Positions 51,939 through 61,254 of a stretch of 64,000 nt of DNA are shown here, piece by piece (positions within the stretch are counted from its first letter, which is position 1; the number at the start of each line of letters is the position of its first letter). Below the pieces are notes generated by a model, which saw only the letters and a list, made by a program, of their open reading frames with translations, ran no database searches and had not been told where the DNA came from. The stretch lies in assembly GCA_020725545.1 (NCBI GenBank), contig DYEV01000025.1:1-64000 (forward strand), read 5' to 3'. The position numbers and the translations under genes are program-made. Source of the stretch: Desulfobacca sp. (GTDB lineage: Bacteria; Desulfobacterota; Desulfobaccia; Desulfobaccales; Desulfobaccaceae).

Positions 51939-54856
51939 TAAAACAGGCTCCTTTGCCGAGGGCGGGGCCGCCGGAAGACGGCCAGAGGATTGGCCAGCAA
52001 CTGCGGCCGGACGGCCTGCAGCCAAGCCGGCAGGCGGCCCGAGCCGGGCTCGCCCCAGAGGTAGCGCTGCCGCACCGACGACAGAAAAATCTGGCGGCTG
52101 GCCCGGGTTAAACCGACGTAGAGCAAGCGGCGTTCCTCTTCTGGATCAACCGCGGCGGGCGCGGCCGGCTCATAGGGGAGCAGGCCAGCCTCGCAACCGC
52201 TGAGAAAGACATACGGAAATTCCAGGCCCTTGGCGGCATGCAGGGTGAGAAGGGTGACTTTCTCGGCCCTTAGGTCAATACCGCTTACCTCGGGACCCAT
52301 GACCTCCCGGGCCAACTGACAGGGGATGCCGGCCTCTTGCAAATGCTTTTGCAGCGTCTCCCCTAAAGCGTGAAACCGGTAGAGTATGGCAATGTCTTTG
52401 AAGCTGGCCTGTTCTTTGCCGTCGGCATAACGCAGGCGCAGGTCCTCCAGGGCCAGATGATTGCCGCCCCCCACCAGAAACTCGATCCACTGGGCCATCT
52501 GCCCGGCCTCGGCCCGGACATCAGCGGCTTCCAAGAGAACAGGCGGCAGGTCCGTGGCGTTATGGGTATTCAGGGGAACGGCGCCCCCCGGCGCCCCCAG
52601 GGTCATGGTCGCCAGCTGCAGAATGGGGGCCGGCAGACGATAGGTCTCCGTAAGGGTGACGGTGCGGGCCCTGGGCCAATCCCGGGCAAAGCGCTGAAAA
52701 TACTCCGGCCGGGCCCCCCGGAAACCATAAATGGCCTGGTGCGGATCGCCGATGACGAAGAGGTGCGGAAAATCGGGGGGCGCCAAAAGCCGCAACAGTT
52801 CATACTGGGCCTGATTTAAATCCTGATATTCATCCACCAGGATGGCGGCAAAGCGCTGCTGCCAGGCGGCCAGGAGCTCGGGACAGCGGCGCAGGGTCAA
52901 AACCGGGCGGGCTACCAGGTCATCGAAATCATACCACCCCTGTCGCGCCAGAGCCGTTTCATAGGCCTCATAGGCCGACCGCCAGGGCAGCTCGCCGGCC
53001 TCACCATCCGGGTAGCACAAATCCTGCTTGTGGCGGCTGATCTGCTGATCCAGGGTTTTTGGGTCTACCCCATAACATCGGGCGATCTCCTGGAGGAGGG
53101 GGTGGCGTTCTGCGTCGCCGACTACCCGACGGTCGCCCTGGCCCCACCTTTGGAGCATCAGGGCTCCCAGGGCGTGAAAAGTCTTGATATGAAGCCTGGC
53201 TGCGTCCTCAGACCCGGCCAAGAGGTTTTGCAGGCGGGCGGCCATCTCCCCGGCGGCCTGGCGGGTGAAGGTGACGGCCAGGAGCCGCTCCGGCGGCACG
53301 GCGCCGGTCTGCACCAGATGGGCCACCCGGTGGATCAGAGTGCGGGTCTTGCCGGTGCCCGGCCCGGCCTGGACGAGGACGGGGCCGCGCAAATCGGTCA
53401 CTGCCTCCATCTGGGCCGGATTCAACCCCTGCAGCCAGGGTTCTTGGCGGTCCAGAACTTGGGTCGCTCGTTTCAGTTGCCCGGTCGCTGCCCCCGTTTC
53501 AGCAACCCCACTGGCCGGCCTGGGTGGGCGGGCGGCCAGCGGTGCGGCCAGGGGTTTAAGCTGTTCCGGGCTGGCGAGCCAGAAGCGGGGCTGGCGGCTC
53601 AGCTCCTGGCGCTCGCCGTGGGTAAAGAGGCGGAGGGTGCCATATTCGCCGTCATAGCCCCCCTGAATATGCACCTGACCCCGGCGCATTTTGTCGATGC
53701 CGGCAGCCAGGAGCGCGCCGCCCTCCCGGGCCAGGTCCGACAGGGATGTTTCCCGCAAAATGCTCAGTTCCGGCCCCAGCTTGGCCAGCAGACGGAAATA
53801 AAATTCCTGGGCCTTCTTGGTCTCGGGGCCGCACTGCAGCACCTCCCCGACAATCTCGGGCAGCGGGATGAGGTGTTCAAAAGGTTTGGCCCCGGTTGGC
53901 CGCTCTGCGGGAGGCCGGTCGGCCAGTTCCAGGACCCGATGCAACACCCCGAGAGTCAGGGGTTTGCCGCAGACGGGGCAGAGGCCCTGGAATCTCTTGC
54001 TGTCCCCCGGCTCCAGGCGTTGGGCGCATTTGCGGTGGCCGTCCAGGTGATACTTGCCCTCATCCGGGAAAAACTCGATGGTACCGGCAAAACCGTCACC
54101 GGTGTGCAAGGCCGCGGCCATGGCCGGGTAAGAAAACTCGGAGGTAAAAATATTGGCTTCCCGGCCGATCTTGTGCGGCGAATGGGCGTCGGAGTTGGAA
54201 ATCAGGGTGAAGCGGTCCAGTGATCGCAGCCGCCAGTTCATGGGTGGGTCCGAGGATAAGCCAGTCTCCAGGGCGGCAATCTGATCCACCAGGTCCTCGT
54301 AACATTCTTCTAGGCTGTCAAAACCGCTCTTGGAGCCCAAGACCGAAAACCACGGGGTCCAGATGTGGGCCGGAATGACCAGCGAAGACGGGTCGATCTC
54401 CAGGACCAGCTCCAGGACGTGTTTGGCGTCCAAACCCAGGATGGGGCGGCCATCAGAGGTGACGTTACCCAAGCGAGCCAGGCGCTGGGAAAGCTGCTGG
54501 CCGGCCTCCAGGGAGGGCAACACCACCAGGGTATGGACCTTGCGGGTCTTGCCATTTTTCTTATAGATGCTGCTGATCTCGCCGGAAATGACAAAGCGGA
54601 CCGGGACCTGCTGGTCAGCGGCAGGTCCCGGGGGATGGGACTGCCGATATGCCGGCTGCAGGGTATAGAAACCCGGTTCCGCAGGCTGCAGCCGGGCGCT
54701 GATCTCAGCCAGCCAGCCCGGATGGGTGCAATCGCCGGTGCCCAAGAGGGCGATGCCCTTATAGGCCGCCCAGAGGTCGAGCTGCTCCAGATTCAGTTGG
54801 CGGCCCGTGGCCCGGGAAAAATGGGAATGGATATGCAGATCAGCCAGCCATGCCAT
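51938..54856 (-). CDS. PHP-domain/UvrD-family DNA helicase fusion
   Basis: A 972-aa protein joining two enzymes. Residues 1-420 form a PHP-type metal-dependent phosphoesterase (DLHIHSHFSRATGR, GTGDCTHPGW, SNSDAHSPHKIGRE) with an embedded zinc knuckle (CPVCGKPL). Residues 470-972 form an SF1A helicase: motif I QAGPGTGKTRTLIHR, motif II VDEYQDLNQAQYE, motif V TLHAAKGLEFPYVFLSG and motif VI LYVGLTRA. Such fusions occur in several Desulfobacterota and Firmicutes and probably couple unwinding with nucleolytic processing in repair. The stop overlaps the Omp85 gene start. No RecB-type nuclease is present nearby. Confidence 0.9.
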   Translation of the reverse strand: MAWLADLHIHSHFSRATGRQLNLEQLDLWAAYKGIALLGTGDCTHPGWLAEISARLQPAEPGFYTLQPAYRQSHPPGPAADQQVPVRFVISGEISSIYKKNGKTRKVHTLVVLPSLEAGQQLSQRLARLGNVTSDGRPILGLDAKHVLELVLEIDPSSLVIPAHIWTPWFSVLGSKSGFDSLEECYEDLVDQIAALETGLSSDPPMNWRLRSLDRFTLISNSDAHSPHKIGREANIFTSEFSYPAMAAALHTGDGFAGTIEFFPDEGKYHLDGHRKCAQRLEPGDSKRFQGLCPVCGKPLTLGVLHRVLELADRPPAERPTGAKPFEHLIPLPEIVGEVLQCGPETKKAQEFYFRLLAKLGPELSILRETSLSDLAREGGALLAAGIDKMRRGQVHIQGGYDGEYGTLRLFTHGERQELSRQPRFWLASPEQLKPLAAPLAARPPRPASGVAETGAATGQLKRATQVLDRQEPWLQGLNPAQMEAVTDLRGPVLVQAGPGTGKTRTLIHRVAHLVQTGAVPPERLLAVTFTRQAAGEMAARLQNLLAGSEDAARLHIKTFHALGALMLQRWGQGDRRVVGDAERHPLLQEIARCYGVDPKTLDQQISRHKQDLCYPDGEAGELPWRSAYEAYETALARQGWYDFDDLVARPVLTLRRCPELLAAWQQRFAAILVDEYQDLNQAQYELLRLLAPPDFPHLFVIGDPHQAIYGFRGARPEYFQRFARDWPRARTVTLTETYRLPAPILQLATMTLGAPGGAVPLNTHNATDLPPVLLEAADVRAEAGQMAQWIEFLVGGGNHLALEDLRLRYADGKEQASFKDIAILYRFHALGETLQKHLQEAGIPCQLAREVMGPEVSGIDLRAEKVTLLTLHAAKGLEFPYVFLSGCEAGLLPYEPAAPAAVDPEEERRLLYVGLTRASRQIFLSSVRQRYLWGEPGSGRLPAWLQAVRPQLLANPLAVFRRPRPRQRSLF

Positions 54857-54985
54857 GCCTGACTACATACCATAAAAACCCTCGCCCTGGAAAGAGTTCA
54901 TTGACAGAGGAGGAAGATTCGGATTATAGTCGAAAGGGCTGCGTGGACCGAGGCCGAGTGCCCGGCAGCGACGGCCGCACATCTT

Positions 54986-55990
54986 GTGGAGGTAGCAACC
55001 ATCACCAATATAACCTTAGAAGGCGCCCGTATTCTCATCACCGGCGGCGCCGGCATGATTGGCAGCCACATCGCCCAACTGGCTGTGGCCCAGAAAGCCA
55101 AGGTTACCATTGTGGACGCCCTCCTGCCCCTGTACGGCGGCAACCTTTTTGATCTGCAGGAAATTGCCACCCAGATCGATTTTATCCAGGGCGACATCCG
55201 GGATCCGGCGCTCATGGCGCGGGTAGTGCAGGGCCAGGATATCATCTTTAATCTGGCCGGGCAGGTCAGCTATGTGGACAGCAACCTGGACCCCCTCCTG
55301 GACCTGGATATAAATTGTCGGGGCCATCTCACCGTCCTGGAGGCCTGCCGCCATAACAACCGCCGGGCCAGACTAGTCTTTGCCAGTTCCCGCTTTGTCT
55401 ACGGCTCTATTGATTATACGCCGGTGGACGAAAACCACCCCTTCAACTGCCGGAGCATCTACGGCATCCACAAGCTGGCCGGGGAAAAGTACTATCGCTT
55501 TTATTACGACGCCCACGGCATGGATACCGTCAGCCTGCGCATCGCCAACCCCTACGGCCCCAAGCAGCAGATGAAACACAGTAAATACGGCATTGTCAAC
55601 TGGTTCATCCGTCTGGCCCTGGAAGGCAAACCGTTGACCATCTTTGGTAACGGAGAACAAAAGCGGGATTATATCTATAATCAGGATCTGGCCGAGGCCT
55701 TCTTGACCGTCGCCCAAACGCCGGGGACAGCCGGGGAGGTCTATAACGTCGGCTCCGGTACCGGCACCCCTTTCAAAGAGATGGCGCGCCTGGTGGCTGC
55801 AGCGGTACCGGGGACCCAAGTGGTTCAGGTAGAATGGCCGGCCGACCGCTATTTCGTGGAAACCGGGGATTACATCAGCGATCTCACTAAACTCACCACC
55901 GCCACCACCTGGCGCCCGCAAACCACCCTGGAGGAGGGCATTAACCGGACCGTAGCCTTCTACCGGGAGCATTGGCAGCAGTATTGGTGA
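54986..55990 (+). CDS. NAD-dependent sugar-nucleotide epimerase/dehydratase (extended SDR)
   Basis: A 334-aa protein with the NAD-binding GGAGMIGSH at residues 20-28 and catalytic YGIHK. Downstream segments (RIANPYGPKQQM and DYIYNQDLAEAFL) place it with UDP-glucose/dTDP-glucose-type epimerases and dehydratases for surface polysaccharide. The GTG start at 54986 overlaps GGAGG, so the exact initiation codon is uncertain. It stands alone, divergent from the helicase gene. Confidence 0.9.
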   Translation: MEVATITNITLEGARILITGGAGMIGSHIAQLAVAQKAKVTIVDALLPLYGGNLFDLQEIATQIDFIQGDIRDPALMARVVQGQDIIFNLAGQVSYVDSNLDPLLDLDINCRGHLTVLEACRHNNRRARLVFASSRFVYGSIDYTPVDENHPFNCRSIYGIHKLAGEKYYRFYYDAHGMDTVSLRIANPYGPKQQMKHSKYGIVNWFIRLALEGKPLTIFGNGEQKRDYIYNQDLAEAFLTVAQTPGTAGEVYNVGSGTGTPFKEMARLVAAAVPGTQVVQVEWPADRYFVETGDYISDLTKLTTATTWRPQTTLEEGINRTVAFYREHWQQYW

Positions 55991-56558
55991 TTACTCAGCC
56001 CCGGCTGAGCCTCAAAACCGGGGCTGATTCCGACACGCATCAGGTAATTTGGACAAGCGGCAAAACTCGATATCATCGCTGCCCACACCCATCCCCCAGG
56101 GGCTGCCCTGCCAGATCAATAATTTTCAGTGGCAGAGGTTGACCCATCCTTCCACAAAGCAAGTTTCGATTTCTTAACAAGTTTCTCTTTCCTTGATTTC
56201 TTCATGTTAATATTTTGGAACATAAAATATTCTATAAATATAGATAGTTACACTATTTATAGACATTGTTGTTCATATTTTTAAACATTTTTCCAAGAAA
56301 AAAATATCTTGTAAAGATAACTATTTAAAATTTCAACAAAATATTAGTATATATTTTATGGTATAATAATTGCATATCATTTGGTAAGAATTTTTTGAAA
56401 ATTTTTCAAAAAGGAGGAAAAACGGCAGGGTAGTTGAGCAAGCAATCAGGTTGATGTTCGGCATTCGGAGCAGGCGGGAAGCATTCAGTCCTCCTCTGCG
56501 ATGACGCAGCGGGACGATGGACGAGGGTGGGAGCTTAACACCCGAGGAGAAAGATCCT
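55991..56558 (+). other. AT-rich regulatory interval upstream of the secreted toroid protein gene
   Basis: A 568-base gene-free region. Bases 56150-56410 are strikingly AT-rich against the GC-rich surroundings, a pattern found at nucleoid-protein binding regions or in recently acquired DNA. The later part, 56410-56558, is GC-balanced and holds GGGTG/CACCC near the ribosome site. No riboswitch class was recognised. Confidence 0.6.
56359..56367 (+). promoter_or_regulatory. Extended -10 promoter for the PEP-CTERM-like gene
   Basis: TGGTATAAT is a perfect extended -10 element (TGn-TATAAT). No convincing -35 hexamer stands 17-18 bases upstream, as expected for this promoter type. Start near 56374 gives a leader of about 185 nt. 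Confidence 0.6.
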
Positions 56559-57791
56559 ATGAAAAAAGCATTTCTTTTATCTCTGCTAGTGGTTTGCCTT
56601 GTGGCTATCTCAGGGATGAGTTACGCCGCGAACGATGCCCAGAAGCAATTAGCCATTGATAACGGTTTGGCCTGGCTGGCTGCCAAGCAGCAGGCAAATG
56701 GTTCATGGTCTTATGGCTATGGGGGGACTGATGGTGCCACCGGTGCCGCCCTGCTGGCCTTTGTGGAACAGAAGTATAAGCCAGGCGGCTGGAAGGTTGA
56801 TTATACCAACACCGTGATGAAGGCCGCGAATTATTTATTCAGTACAGTGGGCACCTATAACCTCAGCGCCGGCGCTTGGTTCGGGCCGTGCAGTAAAGAT
56901 GGGAGTAATATCGGCTACGGTTGGGGTATCGGTACGGGGGAAGAAACCTACAATACCGGCCTAGTGGTCCCCGGCCTGGCCCGGATGACGGCAGGGATTG
57001 TCTCCCCCAGTACCGTAATAACGGCTCCCGGGGCCTTACATGGGGTAACATATGCCCAAATGCTACAACGGACTGTAGACCAGTTCGCCTGGGGCCAGAA
57101 TGGCGGCACCGGTAATTGGTACGACGGCGGCTGGAGATATACGCCCCGGCAGGCCTCGGCAGACAATTCCACAACCCAGTGGCCGGTTATTGCCTCGCTC
57201 TTTGCCGAAAGCGCCGGCGCCACTTCCTGGCCTCAGACTCGGTCGGAATTGAAGAAATGGATTGCTTATATCCAAAATCCCAACGGCGGGTCAGGTTATG
57301 ACGGTCCCTGGTCATATGTCAATGAATCCAAGACCGGCGGACTCCTCGTGGAAATGTACTGGGCCGGCGGTTACAGCGGCAGTACAGCCATGGACAAGGC
57401 CCTCGATTTTCTCAATAAAAACTGGAAGAATGGGCCAAGCGGTACTTGGTATGGAAATTTCGGCCATCCTTATGCCATGTGGTCCATCTATAAAGGATTG
57501 GAACTAACCATCGGTTTGGAAGATCCCAGTCATAAAATCAATAACCTCCTGGATCCGACCCAGTCCAATTGGTGGGAAGATTACTGCGAGTGGCTGGTAA
57601 ACAACCAAAATCCCAACGGCAGCTGGACCGGCTATTCTTATTGGGGTGACCCCCTCTCCACTGCTTGGAATATCAATATCCTCAACGCCACTAGGATAGT
57701 TCCTCCTCCGGTCCCCATTCCTGGCAGTTTACTGCTCCTCGGCTCCGGTCTCCTGGGGCTGCTGGCGGTGCGGCGGAAAATACGGCAATAA
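56559..57791 (+). CDS. Secreted alpha/alpha-toroid protein with PEP-CTERM-like sorting signal
   Basis: A 410-aa protein with a signal peptide (MKKAFLLSLLVVCLVAISG), two or more prenyltransferase/squalene-cyclase-type repeats (LAWLAAKQQANGSWSYGYGG; LVNNQNPNGSWTGY), and a C-terminal sorting signal VPIPGSLLLLGSGLLGLLAV plus a basic end. The tail resembles Pro-Gly variants of PEP-CTERM processed by an exosortase. The repeats build an alpha/alpha barrel used by cyclases and by many binding proteins; no catalytic Asp-rich motif was identified, so enzyme activity is doubtful. ATG 56559 follows GAGGAGAAAG. Likely a surface or extracellular-matrix protein. Confidence 0.88.
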   Translation: MKKAFLLSLLVVCLVAISGMSYAANDAQKQLAIDNGLAWLAAKQQANGSWSYGYGGTDGATGAALLAFVEQKYKPGGWKVDYTNTVMKAANYLFSTVGTYNLSAGAWFGPCSKDGSNIGYGWGIGTGEETYNTGLVVPGLARMTAGIVSPSTVITAPGALHGVTYAQMLQRTVDQFAWGQNGGTGNWYDGGWRYTPRQASADNSTTQWPVIASLFAESAGATSWPQTRSELKKWIAYIQNPNGGSGYDGPWSYVNESKTGGLLVEMYWAGGYSGSTAMDKALDFLNKNWKNGPSGTWYGNFGHPYAMWSIYKGLELTIGLEDPSHKINNLLDPTQSNWWEDYCEWLVNNQNPNGSWTGYSYWGDPLSTAWNINILNATRIVPPPVPIPGSLLLLGSGLLGLLAVRRKIRQ

Positions 57792-57816
57792 GGCAGGGGT
57801 GACATGCTTCATCCGA

Positions 57817-57838
57817 AGAGGGCGCTTTGGCGCCCTCT
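57817..57838. terminator. Bidirectional stem-loop between convergent genes
   Basis: AGAGGGCGC-TTTG-GCGCCCTCT is a perfect 9-bp stem with a 4-base loop, midway between the convergent toroid-protein and MoeA-PBP genes. The run after it is T-rich but interrupted (TGGTTTG). Confidence 0.75.
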
Positions 57839-57869
57839 TGGTTTGCAGGGTTTGGTGAACCACAGAGGC

Positions 57870-59798
57870 TCAGCCCCGCTTCAAGAGGACTTCGCCCGTC
57901 TCCCGAGTATCATAGCCGCCCAGAGCTTGCACAGTGGTCTGGAATTCCTCTGAACGGATAATCTCCAGGACTTTCTGAAAGCGCTCGTCTTCCCAAGTCG
58001 TCTCCGGCACCACCAGATCATAACGCTCCTCCACCACCGGGATGAAGTCCAGACCCAGGGCCTTGGCGGCAGCCATAATCCCCAGGCCGGCGTCGGCGGC
58101 GCCGGAGAGGACATTCACGGCCACGGCCATGTGGGTGTATTCTTCCTGGTCGTAGCCCTGGATGGTCTCCGGCGAGAGGTTTAACCGGGCCAAGTGGTAG
58201 TCCAGGAGGATCCGGGTGCCAGAGCCCCGCTGCCGATTAGTGAAACGGACGTCGGGGCGGGTCAGATCCTGGAATCCCTGGATGTTCTTGGGATTGCCCG
58301 GCAGGACCATGAGCCCCTGCTGCCGGTGCACCAGGTTGACAAGCTTTAAAGGTACGTCTGGCAGCAGACGTTCAATATAGGGGATATTGTAAGTACTGGT
58401 GGCAGGATCGAAGAGATGGCTGCCGGCCAAGTGGGCCCGTTGGTTTTTAATAGCCAGGAGACCGCCGGTGCTGCCTACGTGGGCCGAGGAGAGGCGCAGG
58501 CCGGGATGATGGCGGCGGAGCAGGGTGGCCAAGACGTCCAGGGTGTTGTCGTGGCTGCCGATGACCACCAGGGTCTCTTCCAATTCTTCCGGGGCCAACA
58601 GGAGTTCGGTGGCCACCTCCCGACCCGCGGCTATCCCTTCGCTGTGGGCCGGGATGCGGATGAGGCCGTCGGCCCGCATCAGGGAGGTAATGGTGCCGGC
58701 CCCCCGCGGCAGGGGCGTGGCCATGAGGTTACCCGCCACTCTTCCCAGGGTCACGCGCACAAACTCTTCCAGCCCCGCTTTGGAGGGTATATTTTGGGCT
58801 ACCTGGGCCATGACCAAGGGACGGCGGGGCGGGCGGCGGCCCAAAAGGCCGGCCAGGAGGGGCGCGGCAAACTCTTCAAAAGACAGGACCGCGGAGACCG
58901 GATAGCCCGGATTGCCCATGACCGGCTTGCCCTGGACGACCCCCAGGATAGTGGGCTTGCCGGGCATCATGGCCACACCGTGGACCAGGACCTCCCCCAA
59001 TTCGGCGATGACCGTGGCGGTATGGTCTTCGCTGCCGGCCGAGGAGCCGGCGTTGATAATCACCATATCGTTCTCGGCCAAGGCGCTGAGCAGGGCCGCC
59101 TTGATGGCGGGGCGCTGGTCGGGCACGATGGGGTGGCTGACCGGCATGGCCCCCAATTGCTCCACCAGGGCCGCCAAAACCACCGAATTGAATTCGATGA
59201 GGCGGCCGGGAGGAAGCGGCCCCGCCTCGAGGTCAGCCGCAGCGATCAGCTCGTCGCCGCTGGGAATGAGGCTCACCCGGGGCCGGCGCCGCACCAGCAG
59301 GCGGGTCACGCCGGCGGCCAAGAGGGCCCCCAGGGCATAAGGGGTCACTTCGGTCTTTTCGGGCAGGACCATCTCCTGGGCTACCAGGTCTTCCCCCACC
59401 TTGCGGACATTTTGCCAGGGATAGACGCTGGCCTCGATCTGGATATGAACCTCGTCCACCGGCTGCACGTTTTCCACCATGATCACGGCATTGGTCCCCG
59501 CGGGCAGGGGGTTGCCGGTATTCACCGGGAAGGCCTCGGTGCCGAGGGAGAGGACCATGGGCCGGTCCTGGGTGGCCCCAAAGGTTGCCGCCGCGGCCAC
59601 CGCATAGCCGTCCATGGCGGCCGCGTGATAATGCGGGGAGGACAGCCGGGCCAAGACTGGCGCCGCCGTCACCCGCCCCAAGGCCTGAATGGTGGGTATC
59701 TCTTCGGGCGGCAGGAAGGTGTCCAGGTCAAAGCGGGACAGGAATAATTCCCGGGCCGCGGCCACGGATGTCATTTTCAGGTAGATATGGCGCTTCAT
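57870..59798 (-). CDS. moeA: MoeA molybdotransferase fused to a periplasmic-binding-protein-like domain
   Basis: Inserts molybdate or tungstate into adenylated molybdopterin. The 642-aa protein has MoeA N-terminal and central domains (AAAMDGYAV, NAGSSAGSEDHT, GNPGYPVSAVLSFEEF) to about residue 410. A LysR-substrate-binding or PBP-like domain follows (IGSHDNTLDVLATLL... to the end). Such fusions are known in anaerobes; the added domain may bind the oxyanion or cofactor as a sensor. The ATG has AAGGAA before it. It sits next to a second MoeA; two MoeA enzymes often divide Mo and W insertion. Confidence 0.92.
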   Translation of the reverse strand: MKRHIYLKMTSVAAARELFLSRFDLDTFLPPEEIPTIQALGRVTAAPVLARLSSPHYHAAAMDGYAVAAAATFGATQDRPMVLSLGTEAFPVNTGNPLPAGTNAVIMVENVQPVDEVHIQIEASVYPWQNVRKVGEDLVAQEMVLPEKTEVTPYALGALLAAGVTRLLVRRRPRVSLIPSGDELIAAADLEAGPLPPGRLIEFNSVVLAALVEQLGAMPVSHPIVPDQRPAIKAALLSALAENDMVIINAGSSAGSEDHTATVIAELGEVLVHGVAMMPGKPTILGVVQGKPVMGNPGYPVSAVLSFEEFAAPLLAGLLGRRPPRRPLVMAQVAQNIPSKAGLEEFVRVTLGRVAGNLMATPLPRGAGTITSLMRADGLIRIPAHSEGIAAGREVATELLLAPEELEETLVVIGSHDNTLDVLATLLRRHHPGLRLSSAHVGSTGGLLAIKNQRAHLAGSHLFDPATSTYNIPYIERLLPDVPLKLVNLVHRQQGLMVLPGNPKNIQGFQDLTRPDVRFTNRQRGSGTRILLDYHLARLNLSPETIQGYDQEEYTHMAVAVNVLSGAADAGLGIMAAAKALGLDFIPVVEERYDLVVPETTWEDERFQKVLEIIRSEEFQTTVQALGGYDTRETGEVLLKRG

Positions 59799-59808
59799 AA
59801 TAGTTCCT

Positions 59809-59846
59809 TGACCCAGATCGTCTGGCTCACTGTGGATCTGGGGTCA
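59809..59846 (-). promoter_or_regulatory. Intercistronic hairpin between the two moeA genes
   Basis: TGACCCAGATC (59809-59819) and GATCTGGGGTCA (59835-59846) pair over 11 bases with one bulge around a 15-base loop. It lies in the 73-base gap between the genes and ends about 10 bases before the second start codon, so it could modulate its translation or mRNA processing. Confidence 0.6.
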
Positions 59847-59871
59847 GCCCGGGGTACGAGCGGACTTACGC

Positions 59872-61107
59872 TCAGGCAAACAACCACACTTGCACTGCCT
59901 CGCCCTGCTCCAGACCTTCGGTGTGCCGTGGAATGCGGGTAAGGCCGTCAGCCTTGACCATAGTGGAGATGAGGCCGGATTTGCCCAAGACCGGGTCGGC
60001 CCAGAGGATATCACCCTCAAGGCGCAGGCGGACCCGGATAAATTCCTCCCGGCCGGGGGCCGAGGCCAGGTTGCGGGAGAGGCGGGCGGTCACGGTCCGG
60101 CGCCAGGGAGGCTCCGGCCCCGCCAGGCCCAGGAGCCGGGCCATCAGGGGCTGGACCAGGATATCCATGACCACCATGGCGGAAACCGGGTGGCCGGGGA
60201 GGCCGAAGAGGGGCTTGCCGGCGATGGTGGCCAGAATAGTGGGTTTACCGGGGCTGATGGCCACACCGTGCACCAGGATCTCGGCGTCGGCAAAAGAGCT
60301 GATGGCCTCGACGGCCAGGTCCCGGGTGCCCACGGAACTGCCGCCGGAGAGCAGGAGCAGGTCGGCATTCGCCAGAGCCGCCTGCATCGTAGCTTGCCAA
60401 GCTTCCAATTCGTCGGGGATAATGCCCAGGAGATGAGGCTCGCCGCCGCCCGCCCTGATCTGGGCCGCCAGGGCGTAGGAATTGGCATCCCGCATCTGGC
60501 CAGGTTGGGGCGTCGCCGTGATGGGCACAATCTCATCGCCGGTGGCCACGACGGCTACCCGGGGTCGGCGGCGCACCGGGACTGCGGCCACCCCCAGGGC
60601 CGCCAGCAAGCCGATATCCTGAGGCCGCAAGCGGGTCCCGGCTGTCAGCAGGACTGTTCCGGCCTTGACATCCTCGCCCCGTTGCACCACGTTCTCCAAC
60701 GGCGCCACACTGCGGTAGACTTCTATGGTCTGGTCCCCCAGCTCCTGGGTATACTCCACCATGACCACAGCATCGGCGCCGGGCGGCAGCATCCCACCGG
60801 TGGCCAGGCGCTGCGCCTGGCCCGGCCCCAGCGTTTGCTCAGCCACCTGCCCCATGGCCACCTCACCGCTGATGGTCAACCAAGCCGGGCTGCCAGGGCT
60901 GGCCCCAAAGGTGTCCCGGGCCCGGACCGCATAGCCGTCCATGCAGGCCCGGTCAAATTCCGGCACATCGGCCGGGGCCGCCATGTCCGCGGCCAAAACC
61001 CGGTTCCAGGCAGCGTCCAGGGGGACAGTCTCTACTTTCAGAGGTGGGAATCTCTGGATATGGGCCAGGACTTCATCGATGGTTTGTAATTGGAAAAATT
61101 CCAGCAT
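59872..61107 (-). CDS. moeA: Molybdopterin molybdotransferase MoeA
   Basis: A 411-aa enzyme of normal MoeA size. It has RACMDGYAV, the PPGADAVVMVEYTQ substrate region, LLLSGGSSVGTRD and FGLPGHPVSAMVV, the motifs of all four MoeA domains. It lacks the substrate-binding-protein extension of the adjacent MoeA gene. The two sequences are clearly divergent, not a recent duplicate. It probably loads Mo or W for the AOR and for other pterin enzymes. A candidate promoter lies about 100 bases upstream. Confidence 0.94.
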   Translation of the reverse strand: MLEFFQLQTIDEVLAHIQRFPPLKVETVPLDAAWNRVLAADMAAPADVPEFDRACMDGYAVRARDTFGASPGSPAWLTISGEVAMGQVAEQTLGPGQAQRLATGGMLPPGADAVVMVEYTQELGDQTIEVYRSVAPLENVVQRGEDVKAGTVLLTAGTRLRPQDIGLLAALGVAAVPVRRRPRVAVVATGDEIVPITATPQPGQMRDANSYALAAQIRAGGGEPHLLGIIPDELEAWQATMQAALANADLLLLSGGSSVGTRDLAVEAISSFADAEILVHGVAISPGKPTILATIAGKPLFGLPGHPVSAMVVMDILVQPLMARLLGLAGPEPPWRRTVTARLSRNLASAPGREEFIRVRLRLEGDILWADPVLGKSGLISTMVKADGLTRIPRHTEGLEQGEAVQVWLFA

Positions 61108-61199
61108 GGCCAGCTTTCTTTTGAGGGACGGCGGCCCATCAGCCGGTTTACCGGCTGGGCACCATCGATCGTTGGAGATTATGTCATATTTGGCATAAA

Positions 61200-61229
61200 A
61201 ATCTATCCTCCCCCAGCGCCAAAAGTCAA
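61200..61229 (-). promoter_or_regulatory. Candidate promoter for the moeA pair
   Basis: On the minus strand TTGACT (61224-61229) and TAGATT (61200-61205) are 18 bases apart. Downstream, CAGCCGG-TTTA-CCGGCTG (61140-61157) can form a 7-bp hairpin in the leader before the ATG at 61107. A promoter here would uncouple the moeA genes from ispDF. Confidence 0.35.
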
Positions 61230-61254
61230 GGGGGATGAGAACCGACGGCGTATC

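Noticed and set aside
56374-56558. Cyclic di-GMP (GEMM) riboswitch before the toroid protein gene
   Set aside because: The leader lacks the conserved GEMM core motifs; only a short GGGTG/CACCC stem was found.
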